Made by a program: the position numbers and the translations under genes. This document shows positions 1 through 11,554 of a stretch of DNA of 64,000 nucleotides, piece by piece (positions within the stretch are counted from its first letter, which is position 1; each line of letters starts with the position of its first letter). The DNA lies in assembly GCF_902686445.1 (NCBI RefSeq), contig NC_062232.1, positions 13,127,105 to 13,191,104 of the forward strand, read 5' to 3'. The DNA is from Sciurus carolinensis. Lineage: Eukaryota > Chordata > Mammalia > Rodentia > Sciuridae. Below the pieces are notes generated by a model, which made no database searches, was not told the DNA's origin, and was given only the letters and a program-made list of their open reading frames with translations.

Positions 1-514
1 GAAGATAGTGATAACAATAATAACAACAAAAAGAAGAATGAATATTTGTTTACAACCCCTTTCTTAGAATCAGGTGTATTCCATTAATGAACTCAACTAG
101 TGTTCACTCTAGCCCTTGATAGGGGTCCTACTTTTATCCCCATTATTGGGGTGAAGAAACAGAAGCACATAGAAGTTAAGAACTCGCTCCAATTCAGCAA
201 ACCAGGATTCAGAGCTTTGGATTAGGGCATTCAAGACAGAGTGAGATCTCAGACAAGGGCCCAGCGGGCTCAGGGTTAAAGTATAGAAAGCATCATATGT
301 AGAGAAAACTGGCTTTCAGCTTTATGAAAACAGGCACTATGTATGTCATGTTAATTGTGGAATCTAATGCAAAATATATCCCAGTTCTGGTACAGTCTTT
401 GTGCATCTTTCAATGCCTTTTGATTCATTGGGATTCGATGAGGCAGAGAAACATAACCAAAAGATGCAAAACATTATTACATACAATTCAATATACAGGT
501 GCTTACATTTATAT

Positions 515-605
515 TTGTTCATTCATTCATTTAATAAATATTCCATTGAGCATCTACTGTGTGCCAAGCATTGCGCAAGGAGTTCTTAGACCTTTTGTGA
601 ACTTA
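515..605 (-). mobile_element. L2 LINE 3' end fragment
   Basis: The text reads 'cattcattcatttaataaat..gagcatctactgtgtgcca', which is the reverse complement of the conserved L2 3' terminus (tandem ATGAATGA-type end). Only the last ~90 bp of the element are recognisable. It lies inside a 169-codon open frame and helps show that this frame is not a gene. Confidence 0.7.
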
Positions 606-837
606 TCACTTCATAGTGTTAGAAGTTGGAAAATGAGTATGATGTATTTTGTGCCCATGAAGAACTCATGTATGGAAATATATGCATATAGATGTCAGTT
701 TGTATGTTCATCTACACAAATACCACATCAGCCCAACCTCTCCTCTCAATTTTCCTCACTTGTTGTCTGTAAGATTTATCCTATTTTACATGGTGTTATG
801 GTTTTGTTTTGGTGTGCATTCATGTGTGCATAAAAGC

Positions 838-1160
838 CTCATGTCTAGTAATTGATTATAAGCTACTTGAGGCCAGCTGCACCATTTATTCACCATTGTA
901 GCCCCTAGAGCACTACTACATCAAGTTTGTTCCATGTATCTGCAGTATTGGCATTACCTAGGAGCTTTTTAGAAATGCTGAATCTGGACCCCATCCAGAT
1001 CTGCTGAATTGAGAGCGCTGGGGTGGGGCCCAGGAATTTGTGTTTTAGTAGTTTTCTAGGTGATCTCCAGGTATGCTCAAGTTTGCAAAGCACTTCTAGG
1101 GTATGGAACCCAGGCCCTGTCATGTGTGAGTGCTCAATAAATAATCTTTGACTGATTGCA
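838..1160 (+). mobile_element. L2/MIR3-type 3' end, split by MER5A
   Basis: The left part (about 838-912) reads 'taagctacttgaggccag..cattgtagcccctagagca' and the right part (about 1096-1160) reads 'gtgagtgctcaataaataatctttgactgattg'. Together they give the usual L2 3' end (aagctcc..gggcag..ccccagcacctag..ggtgctcaataaat). The intervening 183 bp are a MER5A copy, listed separately. Confidence 0.65.
913..1095 (+). mobile_element. MER5A (hAT-Charlie non-autonomous DNA transposon)
   Basis: Diagnostic blocks in order: 'ggcattacctaggagc', 'tttttagaaatgctgaat', 'tggggtggggcccagga', 'tctaggtgatctccagg', and a terminal 'aagtttgcaaagcact'. These follow the MER5A consensus along its length. Candidate 8-bp duplications ctagagca (905-912) and ctagggta (1096-1103) flank it, with two mismatches; hAT transposons make 8-bp duplications. 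Confidence 0.8.
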
Positions 1161-2179
1161 TACATAAATTATTGACACTGAATAGGGGAAGTGGGTTGTT
1201 CTTACTAGGTCTGGGCATAACTCCAGGTATCTATTTTGCCAAGTCTGAGGAGACTGTGAGGAGGTAGGTCATATTTCTTTCCCTCTCAAAAAATTTGGAC
1301 AGATGCATTTAAATGGCTGAGAAGATAGACTCCATTAGCTTCAATGTAGGAAATGGTGAGCAACTGAGCACGTGACCTGATGGGAACTGAATGAATGGGC
1401 CAGTTCATAATGAAGGCCCAGAGATAAAACAGGAAGGAGTGATGAGTTCACAGAAGATCTGGGAACTCCTCACAGATGGTTTGTGGCAAGATGCTAAAGC
1501 CACAAGTTTACAAGAATTGTATGCTTGAGACTCTTGTCTGTTCCAGGGACTTATTGCAAATTAAACCCTCCCTATTCCTGTGTATGTGGCAGAGCCTTGC
1601 TATAAATCTATTTCAAACTGTTTTTTCTTTCCCATATGATTTTATTGTTCTTTCTTTAACTCTTCCAACCCTTTCCAACTCTTTCCTTCTTTCTGCCCAG
1701 GGAGGGTGTTATTGTCCAGACTTTGATCAGGGTTAAATCTTACCTATGGCACGACATTTGTCAAGGGCAGGGATGTGTGGGCTTCTGTGAGTAATCAGCA
1801 GCTATTTGGGGAGTCGTGGTTTTAAGAAATCTCCCTCCCTCAATAGTGTGATCATCCCCACCTCCAAAAATTCCCTTCCTCAAAAAAAAAAAAAACTTGT
1901 ATAAGAGCAGTTGGCTCAATATAATAAAATACAGCTTGGCATCATGAGCTACATAAACAAGAGGCATTTAATAGACTGCGTAGAATTTTGGCAGTGGGAG
2001 GAACAGTAGCAGCCAAGGAGATACATATGGCTGTCATAGCAGCATCCTGGACTCATGGGAAGAGGATCCCAGCTTTCAATCTCTGTGGGAAGGAAGTAGG
2101 GTGAACAAGGGGTTAGAAAGATAAGAGTGGTTCAGCATTCAGGGGACACTGCTAGACCCAGGTTTGCCCAAGTACAATG
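1161..2179. other. Unassigned intergenic or intronic sequence
   Basis: No gene or confidently named repeat seen. It contains a short A-run near 1880-1894. Two open frames of 86 and 68 codons have no recognisable domain and look like chance. Confidence 0.5.
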
Positions 2180-2770
2180 CTTATCTATTTTTCATAAACA
2201 TTTACAAAGTGTTTATCCTGAGCTAGACACTGTTCCCTAAGTCCTTTGCATTTTCTAAAACAACTTTATTAAGACATAATTTACATACCACTGTTTTAAA
2301 TGCACAATGCAATGATTTTTCAGTAAGTTTAGAATTGTGCTACCATCATCATAATCTGATTGTAAAACATTTTTTTCACTTCTTGTGCCCACTTACAGTT
2401 AACCCCTAATCCCACCCTAGCCACAGGCAACCATTAATCTGCTTTCTGTCCCTATGAACTTGCCTTTGCTGGATAACACATGTAAATGGAATAATATATG
2501 TATTCTTTTGTAACTGGCTTCTTTCATTGAGCACAATGTTTTTCTGAGGTTTGTTCCTTTTTATTGTCAAATAGCATTCCATTATATAGATGTACTTATT
2601 TACATTTATTACCTTAATTCATCCTCATAACAACCCCATAAGGTAGCTGCTTCTATCATCACCAGTTACAGATGAGAAAACTTGGGCACAGTTAGTAAAT
2701 TGAGAGTTCATGATTCAAACCTAGGGGTGACCTCAGTACTTTTGGACCCCCTTGTTATGCTGCCTCCTCT
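2180..2770 (-). mobile_element. MIR SINE, split by an L1M insertion
   Basis: The left part (2180-2256) reads 'acaaagtgtttatcctgagctagacactgttcc', the MIR tail reversed. The right part (2605-2770) reads 'aattcatcctcataacaaccccataaggtagctgc..cagatgagaaaactt', the rest of the MIR core reversed. The two halves are contiguous in the consensus and are separated here by ~350 bp of L1M sequence. Confidence 0.75.
2257..2604 (-). mobile_element. L1M (old L1) 3' UTR fragment
   Basis: Blocks 'caactttattaagacataatttacatacca', 'tgtgctaccatcatca', 'ggcaaccattaatctgctttctgtc', 'aatggaataatatatgt' and 'tagcattccattatatagatg' follow the reversed 3' UTR of old mammalian L1M families. It sits inside the MIR above, so it is the later insertion. 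Confidence 0.75.
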
Positions 2771-3256
2771 TGAGTACTAAATATGTATTCATTCTACCTT
2801 GGGTAGTTTCTTTTATATAATGACCATTGCATTTCTAAAAATGTATGACTCAGTTTTATGCAATATAATAGTATTTTTTGCATACCTAATTTGTTCCTAA
2901 AACTTTGCAAGTACTTTGAGGGATTGAGACAATTTTCTATCTTCAAGGAATTTAGTATTTTGTGTGGTAGACAAGATTCAGATGCATAATGTGTGTACTC
3001 TAGGGCCACACAGGATCATAATGAACCAAAGCCTTAATGGACACTCCATGTATCGAAAGGCAACAAGAGGATGACATCAGTGAGAAGAGCGAAGGAAAAC
3101 TTCAGGCAGGTGACCTAGAGCCAGTTACAACTTCTTGACCTAATCAATTCCAAAGTCTATTAGTGGAAGCTTACAATTATTTAGAGCCTGCCCTGTGTTA
3201 ATGTCCCTTCCACTCACAGAGTTTTCTTCTTGGTTTGCTCTGACTTTTAGATACCA

Positions 3257-3275
3257 TGTGTGTGTGTGTGTGTGT
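3257..3275. repeat. (TG)n microsatellite
   Basis: An uninterrupted run of about nine and a half TG units. Confidence 0.95.
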
Positions 3276-3370
3276 AATACCAAGAAGCTTTTCTGAAGCT
3301 GTTTTTAATATAAATATATTATGGAGAGTATTATTGTCTTCAGAAACTTGTTAGCCAAGGTGCAGGGCTT

Positions 3371-3394
3371 GGGAAGGGAGTGGGGGGGTGGGGG
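3371..3394 (+). other. G-quadruplex motif
   Basis: Four G-runs of at least three (GGG-AA-GGG-AGT-GGGGGGG-T-GGGGG) with loops of 2, 3 and 1 bases meet the standard G3+N1-7 pattern. It lies ~100 bp after the (TG)n tract. Folding is inferred from the pattern only. Confidence 0.7.
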
Positions 3395-3499
3395 AGAGAA
3401 AGGGCCAGGGGAGAGAGGTATGTTATTTTAAAATGCTTCACAATATCCATTCATGGCCACATATATGTTACATGAAACTGCACAGACTCTACAAGGCCT

Positions 3500-4018
3500 G
3501 TTTCAGTTAGCTTATGCTGTGTAATAAACCACCCCGAAATTCAAGGACTTTAAACAATAACCATTTATTTGACTCAAAATTCTGTGTGTTGTCAGGGAAG
3601 TTGTGTTCTGGACCAGTTGGGCTCATATATCTGTTGCCAGCAGGCAGTTTGGCTTATGGCTGAGCTGTATACTTGGCTGTTGGCAGGTTGTTAGTCAGGG
3701 TAGGGCTATTGGCTTTGGTGTCTTAGTTCTCTTCCATGTGGTCTCTTATCCTCCCACAGAATAGCTTGGGCTGAATCACAAAGTAGACACAATTCTCAAG
3801 ATCAGCAACAGAGGGCAAGCTCTAGTTCTCAAACACTTTTCCACACCTTTTTGGGTATCGTGTTTGCTAATTGGCCCAATCAAGTCACATGGTCAGTTCA
3901 GAATCAAGAACTGGAGGAATAGATTCTACTTCTTGATGTAAGATCTGCAGTGCCACATTGCAAAGATGTGAATACAGGGAGAGGACAAATTTGTGACCAT
4001 TTAATAATCATCCCCAAG
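3500..4018 (-). mobile_element. MLT1-type LTR (MaLR, MLT1J-like)
   Basis: It opens with 'tcagttagcttatgctgtgtaataaaccaccccgaaattcaaggac' and continues through 'cttccatgtggtctcttatcctccca', 'attggcccaatcaagtcacatgg' and a closing 'cacattgcaaagatgtgaatacaggga'. This order is the reverse of the MLT1J-like solo LTRs of the ERVL-MaLR class. No internal region is present. Confidence 0.75.
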
Positions 4019-4064
4019 TCAGAGCATATAATAGTTATGAGGTCAGTCAACATCTAATAAAGTC

Positions 4065-4305
4065 TTGCAATGTGCAGGTACTATTCTAATATATATTATA
4101 TCTTACATAATGTATGTATTTATATTTCACAATATATATTTATATTTTACAAGCACTAAGAACTAGGTGTTACTATTTTTCCCATTTTTCATAAAAGTTA
4201 AACTTCCCAAAATCATGCAACTGGAAAAGGGGACCCCAGGATTCTCATCCAGGCAATCTGATTCCAGAGCCTGTGGACTCTTAACTATGCCATCCTGCCC
4301 ATTAT
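4065..4305 (-). mobile_element. MIR SINE with an AT-rich interruption
   Basis: It reads 'gtgcaggtactattctaa', then a low-complexity AT stretch (4087-4150), then 'cactaagaactaggtgttactatttttcccattttt' and 'ttctcatccaggcaatctgattccagagcc..ggactcttaac'. These are MIR blocks in reverse order. Confidence 0.6.
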
Positions 4306-4344
4306 GAGCTTAGCAAAATTTAGTTGATGTGTTGAAATACAGGG

Positions 4345-4600
4345 ATAATGACTAATATGTATTAACATTAATTGAAGACTTAAGATGTGCCTGGCACTGT
4401 TCCAAGCACTTTACATATATATGGCATTTCATTCTCACAGCGATCTGACCCATCAAAGGCTACTTTTATTTCCATTTTACAGATGAAGTAAGTTATATGT
4501 CTAAAGTTGCACAGCTAGTGTATGAGCAAGCTAAGATTCAAATCCAGGTCTGAAGAGTCATCACTCATGTAATCCGTAGCATTGTTTTATTTACCCAGAC
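4345..4600 (-). mobile_element. MIR SINE
   Basis: Nearly full length: 'gatgtgcctggcactgttccaagcactttacatat', 'attctcacagcgatctg', 'attttacagatgaagtaag', 'gcacagctagtgtatgag', 'attcaaatccaggtctg'. It directly follows another MIR in the same orientation. Confidence 0.8.
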
Positions 4601-7600
4601 TTTATTTCATGGTCTCAATTTATAGATGTGGGGAAAGGGGATCTGGGAACTCTCTAGAATATTGATGATAATAATGAAGAAGGAAGAAAAGGGGCATAGA
4701 GAAGAGCAATTAAATTTGTTGTCACAAAGCCTATGTATTTGCCAGGGGAGTTTATTAGTTTTTGTCCACTGTATATTTTGGAACTGACTGTGTACTGCCA
4801 CCACTCTAGGGAACACCAATCCCATGGGCTACTATGCAAATGGTCACTGGATTTTGCAATGTGGTGGCTATGCAATGCTCCCATGCTCACTCCTCACTCA
4901 TTTGTTTCTCTAACGTGTGTGTAGATTGGTGGAGCAAATAAGGCAGGCTTAGGTAAAAAACCTGACAACAGCTTATAAAGTCAATACCATTGGCCAGTGA
5001 AGGAAGACTCAGAAGAACTAGTTTATTAAAAAGCACAAGAACTCAAGGTACAAGGGTTTGGGGATGTTAGTGTAGGGATGAACAGCCCATATAAAGATTC
5101 ACAGCTCCTGAGGGGATCCACTGTCTTATTTCTTGGTACAATAGTTGTTTTTTTAGAAAGGAAGAAGGCTAGGTTATGTTGTAGGCTTTATTGCTCTGAG
5201 GAGGGAATTTAATAATGTAATTTGGAAAGATCACCATAGATAGTGATGATGATGATGATGGTAATATCAATATTTTTTGGATAGAGCACCTCACACCTTG
5301 AAAGACCAGATAAATAAGATATTATTGAAACTGATACTCTGGAGTCCTTGACTTTTCAGATTTTTGCTTCTTGGTTTTATGCAGGGTTAGTATGATTCCA
5401 AATGAAGAAAAGTGAGGGCTCTCAGGGGCAAGGTGATGGCCCAGTGATCAGTGAAGACAGAAAGAGCACAGCTCAAGCAACTTTTTGACTCAAGAGAGTG
5501 GCTGGTATTGTATGGCTGACTTTCAGGGTAGTTTAGGAGAGGAGTCAGTGCATGCAATGAGAAGTCACCACTAGCAGCCTGCACCAGAATGACCAGTACC
5601 CTGAGATGAGCCCCCACTTCCAAAGCCTCCCTCTAATAGCTAAGTGATAAAAAAGTATTCGAGTTTCTGAAGCACTCTTGAGTTCAGGTAATAGAGGGAA
5701 ATTGAAGATGATTCTCCTAAATTTCTAGGTTTGGTGCCAGTGGCTGAGTACAAGGAGTAACTTGGAAGATGCCAGTGCAGTGTTGTACTGGAAAATGTCC
5801 CACCACTGTGCTCAGCTAAAATTGTCCTACAGTTGTCCTCCTTCACTTTATGGAAGATTTCAGAAAAATATCAAAGCAAGATGCCCGTAGTTCCCATATG
5901 TAGCAGTGGTTTCTTTTAGACCAGAGTGAGCCAGGTCATGGCAGCAGTGAGTCTGTGGGAATAGAAGAACAGGAGAGTGTGTGCATTGGAGGAGAGCCAG
6001 CAGCATGGAAATGCCAGCCTGCCAAACCAAGGTTGGCAGCTCTGATGCTGTAGCTGTCAGTATGTAGACACCAGTATTACATCTGCAAAATGTCTTAAAT
6101 TCCAGGGAGGGTAGATGTAGAACCAAAGATGGGAGCTTGCAGCCAGATCCTGGGAGCATTTACTCAAGCTAGCAAGTCACTGATGCACAAATACATTGAT
6201 GTTGAGGGCAGAAAGCATAGAACCATGTTTCAAAGTAAGGCCCTTTGGGTGGTTCCAGTCATGGCTTATAGGTGTGTTGGGTGAGCAGAACTCAGGAGCT
6301 TTTGGATGGTTTGGGGGAGAGTGTGATGATACTGTGGGGCAAATAAGTGATGCAATTGGCTTCTTAACTCATAAAAGTCTTGGTAAATGCCCCAAGCAAA
6401 AAATATGGAAGGAATTAAGGAAGACCTTTGGAGGCTTTGATTGAAATTTCTTTTCTGTGTGTCATATGTGGTCAAGACAGCAGCAGACAGCATAAAAGGA
6501 AAGGGCTCTTTATGCCCTTGTTGGTGGAAGGCTGAGATGGGGGTGAGGTTACTCTTTGTTAATACTTGTAATGATATTTGTAGAGGAGAAGAAAAATGAA
6601 ATCCCCTTTGGCTAATTTCTCAGATTGCTGAGGTAGTAGATAAAGGGACAAGAGGGTGCATGCACCTCAGAAGAATCTGCTCTTCCTGGAAAAAAAATTA
6701 CCTCTTACACAATGGAAGAGAGGATATAGGGAGAGTATTTTCTTTCTCTGAGAACACACTGTTTTGGGTTTTGATTTCCACCTTCTCATCCTTTTGTGTG
6801 CGGAATTGCTGTTTGCCTTGTATAATTTTTAAAGCATCAGATTCATCTGTGTGTGGTTCTAATTTATCATGTGTAACACCCAACATGCCAAAACCGTTTT
6901 GTCCACATTTCCTGAGAGGCTTTATATCTTGTTGTGTGCTTACCCAGTGGCATCCTCCTGGCTCCCAGGGAAGCAACGTTCTGCTGGTCTGTTCTTTCCT
7001 GTAAGGCCTGTCTTCATTATCTACATAGAATTTGAATGTCTAGCATATGGTGATTAGCTGTGACACTGGGTGTGTGAGTGTGCCTTGCAAAATGATGTGC
7101 ATCTGCATGCTTGTACCTTCCTACAAATGCAAACAGAGCACAGATGTGATTATTGTGGGGGTAATCATACGATTGGTCTGAAACTAAATAAAGTTTTTTC
7201 CTCCTGCCCTGGCGGGCATCATATTTACCTCATTGACTGAGAGAGAGCTGCAGTGGAGCAGCCAGGAGGGAGAGGCTGGGGAAAGGGAGATAGAGATGCC
7301 ATATGGAAGTGGTTGGAAAACAGATGGGGAAGTTTGGAAAAATCCAATTTGTTGTTCTCAGGTGTTTTAAGGAATGTGTCCATATGAGGGTGTTAGAAAG
7401 GATTTTGGTGCTCACAGTTAGAATTAGATGGTACAAGGAAACTTCCCAGGTAGAATTGGTAAATAAATAAGCTCTGAATAACAAGTTTGAATTAGTAGAT
7501 GATCAATAAATGGAAAGACTAGATCTATTCAGTAGGCAGGGTTGGAATGGAAGGAGTTGACCAATTAGGGCAGTCAAAGCACCTCTTGGTGGAAAGGAGA

Positions 7601-7721
7601 GTCTGAAAATCTTATGGTAATCTTGAAAACAACAAAATTCAGTTGCATTGCTGGGGCAGCAGCTGTTGCCAGGTTATCTGTTATCTAGTGTTAGACCTCT
7701 AACATCTTTTTTATTATTCCT
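4601..7721. other. Unassigned sequence with a short (GAT)n run
   Basis: About 3 kb in which I recognise no gene and no named repeat. There is a short GAT-triplet run near 5246-5262. Several minus-strand open frames of 68-99 codons lie between 5387 and 6159, but they show no domain, no paired splice sites of note and no consistent frame. Confidence 0.45.
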
Positions 7722-7735
7722 CAGAGAATTTTTTT

Positions 7736-7928
7736 CTTGAAGTTTTGAGCATTGAACTCAGAGCCTTGCATGTACTAGACAAGCATTCTACCACTGAGCT
7801 ATCCTCCCAGCTCTTTTTGTATTTTGAGACAGAGTCTGGCTAAGTTGCCCAAGCAAGCCTTAAACTTGATCCTCTTGCCTCAGACCCCCAAGTAGCTAAG
7901 ATTATAGACATGCACCACTGCATGTGGC
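7736..7928 (-). mobile_element. B1-dID SINE (sciurid fused 7SL/tRNA SINE)
   Basis: The ID half reads (reversed) 'cattgaactcagagccttgcatgtactagacaag..ctaccactgagct'. The B1 half reads 'ttttgagacagagtctggc..cctcttgcctcag..gattatagacatgcaccactgcatg'. Flanking duplications are cagagaattttttt (7722-7735) and cagaggcattttttt (7929-7943), showing target-primed insertion. Confidence 0.85.
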
Positions 7929-7943
7929 CAGAGGCATTTTTTT

Positions 7944-9810
7944 ATGCAGTCCAGAAACAAAGACCTTCCTGCTCTGGGCATTGTACATATACAACTTTTA
8001 TGCTATTGACCATACCTTTAGAGGTGATGGAAGCTTGTTTGATGTGTTTGATCCCATGATGTGAGAAACCGGATGTTCTCCTCGTAGATTCCTTTCACAG
8101 GCTTTTATTAGGAAAAAAAATCAGATTTGAAAATAGTCATGCTTAAAATCTGGATGACCACGTGAACCTGCTGTTAGGCCAGTGGTGCCACAAGGAGTGA
8201 AGGATCCCTTTGTGTTTACTCCTGTGCTCAGCAACTAGTCTCATGATGTGAGAGCTTAGAAGAAAGCCCTGGCAGGGTTTCAAACTCCTGGTCTTGGGGC
8301 ACAGCAAGATGAGGGAAATGGTCCTAGATCTCCTACTGAACTCCTAACCCAATGCTTGTCTGGTCTGCCATTTGTTTTTCTGATTTATCTTGTCCTCAAT
8401 ATCACCTTAGTATTCCTAATTAATGAAGATGGTCTTACCAAAGCTCTCTTTTCTTTCCTTTAAATTTCAGTAAAAAGACACAAACTGTACCTTTACTTAC
8501 TAGAGGGATACAACTCATTTCCCACAATAGTTGCCTCTTCCTTTAAGCTCTTAGTTTCATTTCAAACTAAACAAAAGAACTTAATGCAGTTTCAGTGTTA
8601 TTGAGTTCCTACTATCTTAGGACTTTTTACTGGAGGTAGAGAACCATAGATGGGTGTCATCAACTTTCATAGTAATTAAAGTTGGATTTTTAATTGCAGT
8701 TTAGTTTGCCATTCTTCCAAGTTATAATTCTGTCAGTTATAATTGAACATGTTTTTAGAACCTGAATTTTCTCACCTAAAGTTAGTCCCCTAGGTATAGT
8801 TGTAAAAAATAAATCAATTATCATTTCATTAATTATTTAATTGGCCCTTAACCCAATAAGGAGGTAGAGTAGATTTTAACAGAGAAAGCAAAACAAACAA
8901 ATAAACAAGATAGCAAAACCACACAGGGATTTTTTTCCTAATCAAAAATCTTTCTGAGAGGACCAGTTGATCAGATCTGTGGTATACAAATGAAACTGGA
9001 GAAAAATATTGAAAAAGAAAAGACATTATGTAATTGATTGATGCAAAAGTTTTACTTGGTTAACTGAGAAACCAAAGTTTTAACTTGTTTAATTGGCAAT
9101 CTTTTTTTTTTTTTTTTTTAGAAATAGGTCAATTAAAAGCATGTGAAATATACTTAGACTCTTCATGGGAAAGAACAAATTTGTGGATTTGAACACATTA
9201 GTATAAATCATTATATTGATTTTTATCACTTACCATACCCCACTGTCACCCAGAGGACTTGGGAATAAGCTATTTCTCTTTACATTATGAACATTAAAAA
9301 GTGGACTCATTGATCTATCATAGTGAAGAAAGGAAACAAAGCCGTGGGATTTCTAGACACAACATGGAGTTCTTATACTCTTCTCATCTACCATACATAC
9401 TGCTGGTTTCCCCCATAGTGCTGTTTTCCAATGTTAAAAAAAAATAATGAATGAGGTCACCACGATATCCAAAATTCAAAAATGCCTCATCATTGATTAC
9501 AGTTTGTAAAGTACTTTAAAACCTTTCTCTTGCACCTTGAGGTATGAACTTTGGTGAGTTCAGCTACATACAAGGTAACCTGAAAGAATGAGATGTCTGT
9601 GTGTACCTTGTTGTTTCCATTCATTCTCAGCTCAGCTCATCATTTGAAGGAATTGGGAAAGAGGAATGCTCTGATTGTGGGACTTTTTTCTTCTTTCTTT
9701 CTTGATTTTTTTTTTTTGTTGTTGCTTACAGAGAACACCAGATCATTGGAACTAGACCACTGTACAAATATCTAGTTACTCTCACAGTCTCACAGCCTGA
9801 CCTTACCAAG
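7944..9810. other. AT-rich sequence without recognised repeats
   Basis: No gene or clearly named repeat seen over ~1.9 kb. A T-run lies at 9102-9119. The section around 8560-9060 is AT-rich and low in repeats. Open frames here are at most 65 codons. Confidence 0.45.
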
Positions 9811-9814
9811 AACT

Positions 9815-10575
9815 CTTTTTCAGTACATTTTAAAACTGAAGCTTAACATACATATAGAGAGGTATAGCAAAATGAACAGTCTAGTTTGATGAATTTTTAT
9901 AAGTCTAAGACAAAACAAGAAACAGAATATTGTCAGCAGCCCAGAAACCCTTCCTGTATATCCACCTTCCATACCCATAGGATAACCATTCTTTTTTTTT
10001 TGTGATTGGAGGGGATACTGTGGATTGAACCCAGGGGCACTTAACCACTGTGCCACATCCCTGGCCCTTTTTATTTTTTATTTTGAGACAGGGTCTCGCT
10101 AAGTGGCTTAAGGCCTCTGTAATTTGTAGAGGCTGGCCTTGAACTTGAAATCCTCCTGCCTCAGCCTCCTGCGTTGCTGGGATTATAGGCATGTATCATT
10201 GTACCTGAAGGATAGCCATTCTTTTACCTGCAACCCCATGGATTTATTTTTTGTTTACAAACTTTATATAAATGGAATCAGAGAGTATGTGCCCTTTTCT
10301 ATATGGACTGCCTTGTTCAGAGTTAGTTATGTAAGATCCAACCACGTTGTGGTGTGTAGTATTGGTTCATTCTCCCACATTGCTGCATTGCATTTCATTG
10401 TGTGACTAGACCACAATATATTCATCCAGTCTACTGTCCTTGGGTCTTTGAGTATTTTCTAGTTTAAGGATGTTGCTAATTGTGCTTCTGTGAATCTTGT
10501 GTAAGTGACTTTTGAAGAACATAGATTTGCATTTCTCTTGGAGATTTTATATGGAATTTCTGGATCTCTCAAGAG
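9815..10575 (-). mobile_element. L1M 3' UTR, split by a B1-dID SINE
   Basis: The left part (9815-9990) reads 'aagcttaacatacatatagagaggtatagcaaaatgaac'. The right part (about 10214-10575) reads 'tataaatggaatcagagagtatgtgc', 'tcattgtgtgactagaccacaatatattcatcc' and 'gatttgcatttctcttggagattttatatggaatttctggatc'. This is the reversed 3' UTR of an old L1M. Confidence 0.7.
9991..10208 (-). mobile_element. B1-dID SINE
   Basis: It begins with a T-run, then the reversed ID half 'actgtggattgaacccaggggcacttaaccactgtgcc', then the reversed B1 half 'ttgagacagggtctcgctaagt..gaaatcctcctgcctcagcctcctgcgttgctgggattataggcatgtatcat'. The flanks gataaccattctttt and gatagccattctttt are 15-bp target-site duplications with one mismatch. 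Confidence 0.9.
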
Positions 10576-10974
10576 GGGCTATTTAACCAGCAATCTTATT
10601 TCATTTTTTCCCCTCCATCTTCTGTAAGTGAAGGTACTTATAGGATTTTAGGAATGGAGGAGGCTTCACAGAACTTACATCTGACCCATGTTTTCTGATT
10701 CCATCTTACTGTGTTCTAAGAGTTCTGGCATCTTCAGTGAGGGGAGGGAGGTACTAGGGTGGGGCTCTGGGGCTCTGCCTTCAACCAGAGAAACATCTCT
10801 TTCATCTGGTTTATAGACAGTGTTGGAATTGCACACACAATTTTGTTTTAAGAATGAGTTCTGTGTTTTTTTAAAGGAGGTGAAAACCAGATGATTTTCG
10901 TTTGTTGTCCTCACTTGAGAAAGAGGAAAGCAGACCTCAGGAGGGCTGATGAGTATGGTTGATGCTGGCATTTT
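10576..10974. other. Unassigned sequence
   Basis: About 400 bp with no gene and no recognised repeat. A 98-codon minus-strand open frame has no recognisable features. Confidence 0.4.
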
Positions 10975-11145
10975 ATGGTTGTTGTTTTACTCAATCCTCA
11001 CATCAACCCTATAAGGCAACCATGTTCTCATCCCTGTTTTACAGCTGAGGAAACCGAAAGGTAAAGCAGTTAAGTGACATTCCTAAGGACACACATCTAA
11101 AAGCAGTAGAACTGAATCCAACCAGTCTGCCTTCAGGGCTTCCCG
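10975..11145 (-). mobile_element. MIR SINE
   Basis: MIR blocks in reverse: 'tactcaatcctcacatcaaccctataaggcaacca', 'tgttttacagctgaggaaaccgaaaggtaaagcagttaagtgac', 'aactgaatccaaccagtctgcc'. Confidence 0.8.
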
Positions 11146-11554
11146 TCCCCTTTTCCCCCTTAATTATCCAAACCATAATACTCTGCTCCCACACACTGCC
11201 CATTGCACAATCTCTCACAGACTGTCAAGGACCTGTGTGAACCATTATGGTGACAGTGGTTTTACACTTTGGGTCCAAGTTTTTGTTTCTCTGATAAATC
11301 TATTCCCTGAGAAGCTAAGGTGTAGAAACAGTAAGCTAATATAGTGACAGTCTCAAATAAGAGTGATCCTCTTTTCCTCTTTCTTCCCTCTTATATCAAT
11401 TTCATAGCCCAATTTAACCCTTTTTAGTTGCCCTTCCACTTGCAATTATATGACTGCTACTAGAAACCTGTGAGATAAGTGTGTTAGTAACCCTTATTTT
11501 GCCATTCTTCCTGCTCAGATCCCACACCCCAACCCTGTGCTGCAGCTACCTCTG

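Noticed and set aside
324..833. 169-codon open frame, the longest in the window
   Set aside because: It overlaps an L2 fragment, has a patchwork composition, and shows no domain or splice support.
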